From Cystobasidiopsis lactophilus (lineage: Eukaryota > Basidiomycota > Agaricostilbomycetes > Agaricostilbales > Chionosphaeraceae): a stretch of DNA of 64,000 nt. Shown here one piece after another: positions 43,184 to 54,000 of the stretch. Both the position numbers and the translations under genes were made by a program. How positions within the stretch are numbered: position 1 is the first letter of the stretch; each line of letters begins with the position of its first letter. The stretch spans positions 1,771,328 through 1,835,327 of the forward strand of contig BCIO01000004.1 of NCBI GenBank assembly GCA_001599975.1, in the 5' to 3' direction. The notes under the pieces were generated by a model. That model ran no database searches and was not told the DNA's origin. It was given only the letters and a program-made list of their open reading frames with translations.

Positions 43184-46090
43184 ATGTCGGAAGAAGTCCG
43201 GTTCATCAAGGTCCACGCTGAGCCTGAGGGCTTCCTCAAGATTGGCCTCTGTGCTAACACGACCCGAGATGATATCTTAGAAGAGGTCCTGGAGCTCCTG
43301 CCGCCCGCCCCGCCCGGCTGGCGCTACACGCTGCAACAGCAGCTTGACGGAGACCTCTGTGCCTTGACAAGCCGGGGCATTCGCTTCTTGAAGAGCGGCG
43401 AAGTGGTTCAGTGCGTTCTGAAGGAGGTGCCCGGGGAGGGCACTCCAGTTGGCGGAGGGCGGCGTGCTTCGGCGGTCAAGGATCCCAAACTGGAAGAAGA
43501 GCAAGCCAAAGCGGAGGCGGTTGTGCTGAGTAGCACGACGGACGGCCCACCGAGCAGTTCAGACGAGAACAAAGACCCGCCTCTCCCTCAAGCCGCCTCA
43601 CACCAGTCGACGCCCCAGCAGCCTGCAAACGCCCCGCTTGAATCCAAAGCCTCATCTCCACCGGTGGCCATGGATGAAGACGTCAAAGAAGAGCCACTCG
43701 GCTCAGACCCGATCCCCATGCCGTTGGATCCTCAGCCAAGCCAATCCTCCGCTTCCACCAGCGACAACACAATCCTACCGCCCGTGCAACCTTCAGATCC
43801 TCCCCAGCAGCTGCCCACCCCTCGAAGCTCGCCAGTGACACAAAAGCCCTCGCCAAAGGCCCTGCCTCCTTCTGAAGTGGATGAGCTGGCCTCTCAGACG
43901 CCGCCGCCCATTCTAACACCCACACCCAAGGCCGCACCTGCCACTCCAATTCTCAATGGCACGACTGTCACTCCCAGGGCGTCCACCAGCGCGCTTCCTC
44001 CCGTCCAACGCCCTGCTCCGTCCTCGGCAACCCCACAAACGCAAGTGGCTACGGTGCCAAAACCTTCGCGCGTCACGGTCATTGACCTTTCCGACGACTC
44101 GTCAGAGACTTCGCGGGACTCCTCCGTGGAGCTGGTCGCCTCCTCCACCCGCCCTTCGACCGCCCGCCCGTCCACTGGGCAAGGGTCGGCCGAGTTTGAA
44201 GGCATCAAGACCATCAAACGAAAGTCTCCCAAAGGAAAGGGCAGCTTGGACCCGATGCAGGCGTTGGAGGCCAGACAGCTGCAGGAGGAAGCAGCGGAGG
44301 TGGCAGCTCTGCTTGCCCAGCGCTCATCGCCAGTCCAAGTGCCTCCATCCGCAGTTGGTGGTCCATCCCGACATGCGAAGTCACCCAGCCGGTCCCCACC
44401 GCTTATCTTTACGCCCTCTCCTGGCGCTGGGTCCAACAGCAGCGAAGTCGTCATCCCGCAGACGCCGCCTTCGACCCAGCTTTCGCAGCAGCCTAAACCA
44501 GCGCAGCCCTCCACTCCAGTTTCTGCCACCCAGGATCGCAAGCCTCCAACCGCGAACGACGTCAAGCTGTCTGTTAAGCGACAAGCCAGTCCTAGTGCGG
44601 AAGATGGGACTCCAGCCAAGAAGCAGCGGTGTAGCCCAGATGGTAGCAGCCACAGTCCCACGATGATCAAAATCAGTCCCAGCAAGAGGACTGCGGGGGC
44701 GTACTGCTCTCCAGCCCGAGCGACCCGATCACAATTGACGATTCAATCTCCGCCTCGTTCGTGTTTGCTTATCCGCTTTTTCTATCTGACTACAAAGCTC
44801 ACAAGCATTCCTGTCCAAACAGGTGAAGAGTGCCGAGGGTTTCAATGGAAAAGCGAGCGCCGTCAGCTCGACCGAGTCGACGGCGAATCTGTCGAGGTCG
44901 TGAAGCTGGAGTTTGCGCGCGCGCAGCCGAGGACGGTTGCGTCGGCCAACCAGGTCTACATCTTCAACTGGTCGCGCTTGATGGATGACAACGAGAAGTT
45001 CAAAGACATCGCGGAACCCACGTTTTGTTTGTTCTACCGTCCTTGACCAGATCTCATCCTTACACTCTCTGACTCTTTATATCAGATCAAATTGTGACCT
45101 ACTTGCCGCCCCCGACGCCCGACGCAAGTGACTTACAAACCCTCAAGATTTCCTTTGATCGGCTCGCTGGCTGCAAACTTCCCCCCATCAGAATCAAAGG
45201 TGTGTTTTTGTTCAAGCCTGGAATGACCTAAAGACGTCTTTCTGACCTGGCGGTGTTGTAGTCAAAACAGCCGCCAAGTACAAGTACCGGGTCATGCAGA
45301 TCTGGGATCGCATCCAAGACGCGGGTCTCCCCTTCACGCCACTGAAGCATCACCTCGTGCACACAATGGAGAGTAGCTCGCCGGCGTTGCATCTAGATAT
45401 GTTTGCCGACTGTAAGCAGATCCTTTGCGCCTTCGCTGTCCATTGTGCTGAAAGGAATCGAACGCTAGCTCAATTGACGCCATATCTGCCTTCTTTCATC
45501 AACAGCAAAAGCACGCCAGTCATTTTCGTCGTTGAACAACGGCCTCGAACCATCAGGTTCCAGTACCGGGTTGGGTCAGTTCTTTGTTGCCTTTGAGCCT
45601 ACACCTGCTTCCCGGTAACTGAAAAGCTACCCGAAACTAGCAACCGCTTGATGGAGGTCCCCATGACAGGTGCGCTGATCTCCTTGGTGCAGGCTTCGTG
45701 CTGACTCTTGATTGCCAGCGAGTGTGCACTTGTCGTGTGGTCAATTGAGGGAGTTCGTCTGGCGAGTGTTCAAGATCGAGGTTTCCAAACAAAACCTTCA
45801 GAGCCAAGCTGTCTGGGACAAGAAGATCGAAGACCTCGTGACGTGCGCTGACACCGTGCGTCTTCCTTATTCGCACGATCCGAAAGCTTTGGCTGATACG
45901 TTTGTGCCAGGTTCCGATATTTTCGCTGATCAACGACAATGATCAAATTCGTGTCGTCAATGATGTGGCCGATGAAGACAACAGAGATCCAATCGACGAC
46001 GCTTACGTGAAGTCTTACCTGGCAGGCAACGAGCCCATTGACCGCTCGGTCTGCACGTGTGATTGGCGCAAGAGGAGGATGCTGTCCTGA
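43184..46090 (+). CDS. Unrecognised large protein with a SUMO-interaction motif and terminal ubiquitin-like-looking regions
   Basis: No family is recognised. The N-terminal 80 residues (MSEEVRFIKVHAEPEGFLKI, then TRDDILEEVLELLPPAPPGW and GIRFLKSGEVVQCVL) look like a compact beta-alpha fold. A linker of about 400 residues is rich in Pro, Ser, Thr and Lys. It holds VTVIDLSDDSSETS at residues 297-310, a near-perfect SUMO-interaction motif (hydrophobic core plus acidic/Ser flank). The C-terminal part is split by five introns: ECRGFQWKSERRQLDRV, YIFNWSRLMDDNEKF, VTYLPPPTPDASDLQTLKIS, AAKYKYRVMQIWDRIQDAGL and SVHLSCGQLREFVWRVFKIE. It ends with IFSLINDNDQIRVVNDVADE, in which the last beta-strand pattern recalls a ubiquitin-like domain. 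The neighbour on the right is a TOPORS-like E3. Introns at 44755-44823 and later are placed by frame. Confidence 0.65.
44072..44101 (+). other. SUMO-interaction motif (VTVIDLSDDS)
   Basis: Ten codons read V-T-V-I-D-L-S-D-D-S, followed by S-E-T-S. This is the classical form: four aliphatic-rich positions followed by acidic and serine residues that casein kinase 2 can phosphorylate. It lies in an otherwise disordered linker. Confidence 0.65.
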
Positions 46091-46275
46091 CGCTTTGAGA
46101 TGGGTCGCCTTCTTAGCTTGAAGTGTAACATCGTCGCGCTCAGGCGCCAATGTACAATGCCACTCAATTTCCCCAATGTCGAATTTGGGGGTGGGGGAGG
46201 AGGATGGTGTCGCCAGCGCAGCGCGATGCAGAATGCAAGGTGTTAAGGCAGGCCCTTTCCCACGCTTGAAGAATA

Positions 46276-48329
46276 TCAGCCCCGATGAGCTTTGAGCCTG
46301 GCCAACACCTGCTGGCGTAGAACCTCCTCCTTCTCGCCTGCTAGCTTGGCAGCCAGCACGTCCTTCTTGATCACCCCGATCCGCTTTGGCTCCTCGCTAT
46401 TTGCTGCTTGCGCCTGCTCAACCTCCTCTTGCAGCTTGGCCTGCAAGCGCTGCCTGATAGCTTCGCCCAAAGACACGTTCGCCCTTTTGGGAGGCGGCCG
46501 AGAGACGTCCTGCAAATCGGCAACATCTGCCTGAGATGATGCCGCCTTTTCGGACTCGAGGCGGGAGAGCAAAGTTTGTCGAACTTCTTCCGGCGATCTG
46601 GGTCTTGAAGAGACGGCGGAAGGATGGGCCGAGACTTCTTCCACGGGCGGCGGCGACGGGTCAGGCGGTGCAGCGGGCACTTCGGTCTCAACTCGCTTCG
46701 CCAGGCCTGCAATCTGAAAGCCTTTGGGCCCGGAGCCAAGGTGGGTGCGGAGGGTATCCAATGCGCTCAGCCGAGGCTTGCGGTCCGGCCACCGCTCACG
46801 CTCTGCTTCTAGCATGGTTGTCGTGGGCTGCTGCACCGATGCGGCAGATGCCTCGTCCACCTTGTCTGGCTCTTTGGGCTCAGGTACCTCCGGAGAAGCA
46901 GTAGTCAAAGCGGGTTGGGGCTCTGCTGGAAGCTTTGGTGGTTCCACTGGCTGTAAGGCTTCACTTGAATTGGGTTCTGAACGCTTGAGGGGCAACTTGG
47001 GTGACCGGCTGCGCGACCTGGGGCGTGCATCAGGTGGTGGTGGCGAGCGGCGGCGTTCGTCCGGCCTCCTTCCCAAGTGAGCGCGGGGCCGGTGGTCGGG
47101 CTGCCGAGACTTTTCGTAAGCTCGTTGGCTTTCAAATGACCTCCTGCGATCCGCAGGTCTATGAGTGGGAAGCGAAGACGAGGACGAAGGCCGACGGTCA
47201 GCGCTTTCGTGCTGTCGCCCGTTGCGGTCATTTTTCGGCCTCGGTGGAGATCTAGAATGCGTGGAAGGATAGCTTTGTGGAGGGAGCGGAGCGCGAGAAG
47301 ACGAAGGCACAGGCGACGCTAGGGCAGGGAGGGGTCTTTCGTACGCAGCAAACGAGTCCCAGCGCCGGGGATCTTCAAATGGCGACCGCGCAAAAGAATA
47401 AACTTCGTGGGCGAAGTGGGCAGCATCGGGGCCCAAGAACTCCTCGAGCAGCCGGATTGCGCCGTCGGACTTGAGGTCTAGCTGGCCCATGATTTGGAGC
47501 ACTTTCATCCCACAGGTAAGCCGCTTGACAAACGTGATCGAGCTGTAATCAACCTACCGTAGGTCAAGAGAAATTCTGTGTCGACATGGCTGAAAACGAG
47601 TAGCTCTCGGCGCACGAATCGGGTCACTCTGGTCTTGAAGTCGGCCGAGTTGGCAAACTGGGAAGGCGAGAAGCTGCGGTACCGCGAGAGACCATTGGAA
47701 CCGACGTGCTTGACGTAAAGGCCGGCGTGGTAGACGAAACGCCGCCGCTGGAGCTGTAAAGCGGCTTCCGACTCGGCGTCGAGCTGGATCGGTTGACGAT
47801 TGCGTTCCTGGGGCCCAAAGCGAATGCGTGGGTGCGTGTGGCGCTGGTTGAGCTGAGCTCGTACGGCACGCGCAGAGAACGGTTGGCTCGATGCGGGCGA
47901 GTCGTCCTCTTGGTTGACCAAAGGCTGGAGATGGTGGGTCACGAAATCCTTGTCCGACCGCACAGAATGGTAGATGGCGGTGAAGGCTGTGTTGCATAAT
48001 GGGCAACGCCGACTGAGGTCTGACCAGGAGCTGATACAGTCAAAGCAGAACGCTGCGTGCATGCAAGGGGCCAAGTGGGCGCGGTTTGCGATGTCGTTCA
48101 GGCAAATAACGCAGCTGCATTGTTCATTTGTTAGCTCTCGCCCATCAACAGAGGACAGTATGAATGCAAATCACCAATCCTCGACGGGCTCAAGGCCGCA
48201 CTCCTCTTCAACCTTGACCGACACCTGCTCCGACGCAGCCTCATCGTCGCCGCTGCTGATCCGTCTCTTCTTTCTGCTGGCTTGCTGGAGGTGCTCAAGC
48301 CTATCGATGTCCTCTCCCAGCCCTTGCAT
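46276..48329 (-). CDS. RING E3 ligase, TOPORS-like
   Basis: Likely E3 for ubiquitin and possibly SUMO, of the Topors type found in animals and many fungi. Exon 1 (MQGLGEDIDRLEHLQQ, ATG at 48329) joins by a GTGATT...GCAG intron to the RING at CCVICLNDIANRAHLAPCMH and AFCFDCISSWSDLSRRCPLC. After the RING comes the Topors signature FTAIYHSVRSDKDFVTHH, then RRFVYHAGLYVKHVGSNG, RYRSFSPSQFANSADFKTRV and RRELLVFSHVDTEFLLTY. The second intron ends ATGAAAG and leads to VLQIMGQLDLKSDGAIRLLE, EFLGPDAAHFAHEVYSFARS and PFEDPRRWDSFAAYER, again as in human Topors. The C-terminal half is Arg/Ser/Pro-rich. The RING shows CxxC-x11-CxH-x3-CxxC-x10-CxxC. Confidence 0.85.
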
Positions 48330-48904
48330 GCAGAGGCGTGGGAAATGCAGAATCGGTGTCGGTCGATCGGAGCAGAGAGTGCACGGAGTGCTCCACGTCT
48401 AGCTGCCTTCCCTGTGGACCTCCAGTCCGCCTGCTGCTGGTGATATCAGATCTGCCCTGATTGCCGTGCCTCTGTTCGTCGGTGCCGGCGCCGTTCTTGA
48501 CTTTTGGCCCGGATCTCCCTAGCCTTGGTTCTCGATTGCCTTTTTTGAGACAAGCCGATCTACTTTGCGTAAAGCTGTGCGCTACGAAGACAAAAGGATG
48601 GCCAGATGGCCCATATTTAGCTATCTCCCGGCCATGCCTGAGTCCAGGATCGCCGTCGCCACACCGCACACCGCCCCTGAAGCTTTCTGCCCACTGATCG
48701 CCGCCGATCTGCCCAATCGAACGCTGGTTGTGTCTTACTGCTTCAGATAATGCAACACTGCCGGTGTACCCGCCCCTTTGGGAAAAGAAAAGGCTGCACA
48801 AAACCGGTCTCGCACTCCTTGGAAATCTTCAGACCTCTCCGCCCTCCTCTCTCTCCCTCCTCCCGCCTTGCTTCTATCTCACCCTCAAGCACACATTCAA
48901 ATCC
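48330..48904. promoter_or_regulatory. Shared promoter of the TOPORS-like gene (-) and the small membrane-protein gene (+)
   Basis: A head-to-head gap of about 575 bp. It contains CT-rich tracts (about 48830-48870) just before the plus-strand ATG. No gene is supported inside. Confidence 0.4.
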
Positions 48905-49441
48905 ATGCAGCGCTCCACTCTCTTTGCCCTGTTTGGCGTTGCGTTTTTGCTAGAGATCATTGGGTGAGTTTCTTCGTCCAGCGGTGGCCGGCCCGCCTGA
49001 CCCTTTTGTAGTATCATCGTCATGGAGATATCGGATTCGGATGGAATGTTCTATGGTGGTGCCGGCACTGTCAGCATCGGCTGCATCATCTGGCTCATCT
49101 TCTTCATCTGCCTGATCGTGCACTTGGTCAAGCGCAAGAAGGCTGGCTACCCTCTCCACTGGTCCTGCTTCTGGGGCTTCCTCGACGCTCGCAACTTTCA
49201 AGTCACCAAACCCGTGCTCCCCATGACGGCCCACCAACCAACGTCCACGCCTTACTATCCTTCTTACGCCCCAGTCGCGCCTCAGGAGCAGCAGCCCAGC
49301 CCTTATGTCCCTCGCTTTTCCTCCCCGGCACCCACACCTGCCCCTCCTTCCATGCCGGCCGAGGCAACCCCCTTCTGCCCCTCTTGCGGCTTCAAGCGAA
49401 ACGGAGGCATGTTCTGCGGCGGCTGCGGCATGAAAGTCTGA
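48905..49441 (+). CDS. Unrecognised small membrane protein with C-terminal zinc ribbon
   Basis: Two exons (GTGAGT...TAG intron at 48963-49010 keeping the frame IIGIIVME) give about 160 residues. The first 20-25 residues (MQRSTLFALFGVAFLLEIIG) are hydrophobic and could be a membrane segment or signal anchor. A second hydrophobic stretch lies at VSIGCIIWLIFFICLIVHLV (about 49070-49125). Then come a basic loop (KRKKAGYPLHW), a Pro/Gln/Tyr-rich linker, and a zinc ribbon of the form CPSC-x9-CGGC ending GMKV. A two-helix membrane anchor with a cytoplasmic zinc ribbon is plausible. No family is recognised. Confidence 0.7.
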
Positions 49442-49621
49442 AGCTTTGTTCTTCGTGAGCACCCTACCCACTGTTCTTAGAAGTTTCTCATCCTATCTTA
49501 CAGGCCAACAGCAGAGGAGTATCCGTGCCAGAAGTGGGCCTGTGTTGTGTACAGGGTTGCAGCGGTTTCTATGCATTTTATTTCGTTCACCATAAGACCT
49601 GCCCAATCGCTTGCTGGCCCT

Positions 49622-50828
49622 TCATCGCCCCATCTGCAAACCCATGCTAGCCAGCAGCCCAACAATCCCAAGGGTGCGCAACAGGTTCGGCGACTTCGGC
49701 CCGTCTGAGGCCAAGAAGGCCGGCGAAGCGCTGAGGCTGAGCCGCAACTGCGGTCGATGCACAATAGAGAAAGGAGTCGCAACCTCGTCGGGGACTAGCA
49801 GATCAAACTGCTGAAGCTCTGGGAGCAATTTGGCGTCCTTCAGCTCGAGTATGACGAGCTTGAAAGCAGCGCTTTCGTCGTCCAGATGATGGCTCTCGAA
49901 CCTAATGGTATGGAGCGTAGAGGGTAGCGAACGCAGAAAGTGGAAGCAGTCGGGGTTTGAGTCGACCACATGGAAGTTCGTGACACACAGAGTGCGCAGA
50001 CGAACGCAAACAGCCAAGTTTGGTGGCCGCCTAAAGGTGTTGTCCGTCTTGAGAGAGACCAAGTGGGCGCCCACTTCGGCCAACACCTCTTGCAAATCCT
50101 CCGCAAGAATATCATTGATGACCAGATCTCGCAGGGCTGGTGTGAAGGCCGGAAAGGGAGCTCTGGGCTGCAGCCCCCAACGCATCCTGTGCAAGTGCAC
50201 CGATTTGACGGGGGCGAACGAGGGGGTTCCAGTCATGGGTGCAGATCCGACGATCATTTCGGACAAGGAGAGGTGTCGGAGCGACGGCATCGACACGAGA
50301 ATCTCGCGAAGGCCCTCAACGTCGAATGGGTTGAGCGGACGCAGCTCCAAGGAATTGAGGCGTTTCTTGGGAAAGATCTGTGGCAAGCGTCATTCACCGC
50401 CTTGCCCGAACAGCACAAGGAGAACGGTCACTCACTGAGAGCAGATAGTGAATGTCCTTTGGGCGACATGCAATTGCGGCACTCTCCAGAGCATCAGCTC
50501 TTGCGATCAAACCAGGGAGATCGCGCAGGTCACGCTGAATGCTACTGCTAACGACCACAATGCGGCGAATGAGTTGAGCTGGGGCCCAGGAAGTGCCCGC
50601 ATTCGCGACAGTCCGCCACAGCAACTCCATGCTCGGCTTTTGCCCCTCAGCGTCCATCTCGTTAAACTCCACGGTCTCGTACAGTCTCTTCCGAATGGCA
50701 GCCAACAAGTCCCGGCACAAGAACGCGTGCAGGGCGTCAAAGCCTGGTCCAGCGGTACCGGGCTCGAAGTCGACCAAAGCGATGATTGCTTCCAGCAGTT
50801 CCACGGGCAAGCGAGGGACAATCGACAT
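49622..50828 (-). CDS. F-box-like protein with degenerate leucine-rich repeats
   Basis: Two coding parts on the minus strand. Exon 1 begins MSIVPRLPVELLEAIIAL (ATG at 50828), which matches an F-box (LPxELLxxI), followed by FDALHAFLCRDLLAAIRKRL. After a short intron near 50385-50450 the second exon has LNSLELRPLNPFDVEGLREI, MPSLRHLSLSEMIVGSAP, ALRDLVINDILAEDLQEVL and LRTLCVTNFHVVDSNPDCFH. These are irregular leucine-rich segments as in F-box/LRR substrate receptors of SCF ligases. It ends QMGR at 49622. Such proteins are numerous and poorly conserved in basidiomycetes, so the substrate is unknown. The frame upstream of 50828 has no ATG. Confidence 0.6.
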
Positions 50829-51049
50829 GCGAGACCGTATTGTGAGGCTATCGCCCTGCGTGGGTCGGCTTAAGGAGAAGAAGTCGCTCTCAGTCAGCGC
50901 CACCAAGGGTGTGTGGCGATGGTGCTGGTGCCTGGGGTGGAAAAGCTAAAATGCTATACAATGCAAGAGGTTGCAATCTGTCAAGACCAGCTGAAGACAA
51001 AAGGTATAGTAGGAGCACAACGGGTAAAAGCCTCGGACGGCTGGAAGCC

Positions 51050-54000
51050 TCAGACCAAGACTCGCCGCGAGGAGGAGTAGGTGGCCGAGTCGGTCGTCCG
51101 CAAGCGCGGCACTGGCGCTGTATTAGTCGCACTGTTATAGATATAGGGCATCGAAGTTGTCAACGTTGTAGGCGTCCGACCGAGCTGGGCGGGATTAGTG
51201 GTGGTGCGGCGGGGAGCGCTAGGCGTGGAAATGTTGCTGGTAGAGACGGACGACGAGATGCCGCCGCTGGTGGATCGTGAAAGTCGTGGTGAATTCGTCA
51301 TAGCCGGCGCTCGGATTTCTGGACGGCAGAAAGGGTGCCTCAGCGCTGCCTGGGGTTTCATCCTGCATTTACAGTTTTGTCAGGATGCGGTCGGTCAGAG
51401 AAGCAATGAGTTGGCCATACCGTCGGTCGGGGTCGTACACTAAGCACTTTGCGATGAAGTCCACAAAGTTCTCATCGTCGCATTTGAGGACTTGAGCGAG
51501 CGTCTTGCTGCCAGGCCTTCTGCGGCGACCTTTTGAGTTAACGACAGGTCTTGGCGCTCCTGTCGAGTCAAAGAAGAGCTTCTTGCGCGAGGCACGGTCA
51601 ATCAAGTGCTTGTCGGGTAAGCCCATGATCTCAATGATGCAAGCGAGTTGCTCTTGCTCATTCTGCAGCCAGGCGGTGAGTTCGGAGCCGAAGAGTGGCA
51701 CAAATCGTCGAGAACTGACCTCGCCGGGAAACAAGGGCATTCCAGTGTACATCTCGGCCAGAATGCAGCCCAGGGACCACATGTCAATCGCCATATGGTA
51801 GTTGGAGCCAAGAATGACTTCGACCGAGCGGTAAAAGCGACTTTGGATGTAGGTGTACACTGGGCAAAACAATTGAGCATTTGAAGTGTGTCACAGGCCT
51901 TCAACTGCATCGCCTACCCTTTTCGTTCTCGAAGCATGAGCTCCCAAAGTCGATGACTTGCACAGCACTCTTGCGCGGGTGCTTCAACAGGACGTTCTGT
52001 TCAAGCGTTGAGCAAGTGCGTAAGCCAAGTAGGAGGGCGAACGGACCTCTGGCTTGAGATCGCAATGAACGACTCGATGGTGGCGCAAGAGGACCAGCGC
52101 ATTCAACATTTGGATTGTGAAGCGCCGAATCAAGGTCGTTGAGAAACCGGCAAAGCTGTTGGCTTTGATGAGCTCGTAGAGGTTGATGCTGAGCAATTCG
52201 GTAACGATGCAGAGGTGGTTGCGGAAAGAAAAATGGTCCGTCATTTTGACCACATTGTGCCTGTCTTCCGGGTCCTGGGGATCGCGCATTAGAGACCTGC
52301 TCACAGCAAGAAGGGACGGAAGAGCGCGAACCCATTTGCGCAGGTTATCCAACACCTTGATCTCGATGAGAGCCTGCTGGTGGAAGCGTTTCTTATTGCG
52401 AATCATCTTGATCGCCACCATCTCGCCCGTCCTGTGATCGCGGCACTGCAGGACTTGGCCGAACGAGCCTTTGCCCAGCATGCCGGTGATCTCGTAACGA
52501 AACAAGATGTGATCGTGCATGACAACTTGATAGTCGCCTCGCTCGTCATCGAAGCCGTAGTTGTTGCTGGAGTGCGATTTACTGGCAGCGCATTTGCCCT
52601 GCGCTCGTTGACCGTAATAGAAGACGCTGTCGAAGCCGAGGATCTCTTCCTGCTCGTACGGCGAGAGCGCCCGCCCGTGCAGCTGCAATGCTTCCCGGCA
52701 GGACAAGGCACCAGTCGGCCGAGTCGGGTCTGGGAAGTCAAACATCGCTTTGATGTCGTTGGCCGGGACACCTGCCGCCAGCTTCTTAGACGTCTGCCGC
52801 CGCACAAATTGCGCCATCTCTTCGTCAGCTTTGAGCTCGTCATCCGCAACTGGAGTCGCATCGCGAGACGACGGCGACTCAGATCGCGCGCTTTTGGACT
52901 GCGGTGGCAGATCTTGCAAGGATGGGAGAGTTGTGGACTTGGGGATGCGAGGCGTGACTTTGGCAGGCTTAGAAATGGTCGCCGCACGGAGCGCTTTGGA
53001 GGCATCCGCAGTGGCCTTTTGTGAGCCGGTAACGCTGCTGATCGTCTTGGCAGAACGGTAGGTCTTGCTGGAGGCCACCGAAGACCCAGAGGGAGAAAGC
53101 GTGGCCGAATTGCGGCGCTCGCTGGCGCCCGTGCGCACTGGGGTCCTGTTGGTGATCGGTGAAGCAGGTTTGGGGTCAGCCACAGCAGCGGCTAGCAGCG
53201 AGCGGCGTTTGGTGCTTCTCGAAAGACCGGATGACGACGATTCGGACGGTTCCTTTTCGTTGACGGAGGAAGTCGAGGCGCCCAAAATGGTGCTGTTGCT
53301 ACGACTTCTTGGAATGCTAGACACGGACGCTGAAGAAGACGTCCTAGCGTGCAACCGCCGAGCCGGTGTGCTTGTGTCGGCCTTTTGGAGCGTCTTGGCG
53401 GCGGCGGCTGTCGGGAATTTGGCGAGCGGTTTTGGTGTGTCGTTTAGCACTCCAAACTCCGAGAACTGCTGGGGTTTAGGGCTGGCTTCTGAGGGCGCTC
53501 TTCGGGGAAGTCGGGTGGGGGTTGTTGAGAGGGCTTGCTGGTCGTGGCTTTGCACGGAGGGCGATCCGGCTATCGTAGGCATTGGGTTAATGGAGCTTGA
53601 TTCGAGGATGCGCGATGCCCGGCTAAGCAGGGATGCAGGCTTTTGAGGGGCCGTGTTGGGTAAGCTGCTAGGCTTGACACCTTCGCTCGGTGTAGATGTG
53701 ACAGGAGACGAGGAAGCGGACGAGGCGAGGTGCTCGATGCGCATCGCCGTGGCTGCTGGGATGGCCGAAATTTGCATCGGGGGCATGTAGATCGGATCGG
53801 GTTTGGGTGGCTCCTGAGAAGACGGCAGCGTCTGCGCATACACCAGCGACCCGTCAGAATTGGGTTCCAGCGAGTCAAAAATGTTCTCGCTCACTTTGCC
53901 GCGGCGTCGGCCCATCAAGCTCGAAGGCTTTATTGCCGACAGGCGCTTCGAGGGCGTCTCCTCCGCACTCTTGACCGGCGTCTTGTTGCCCGACCGCAAC

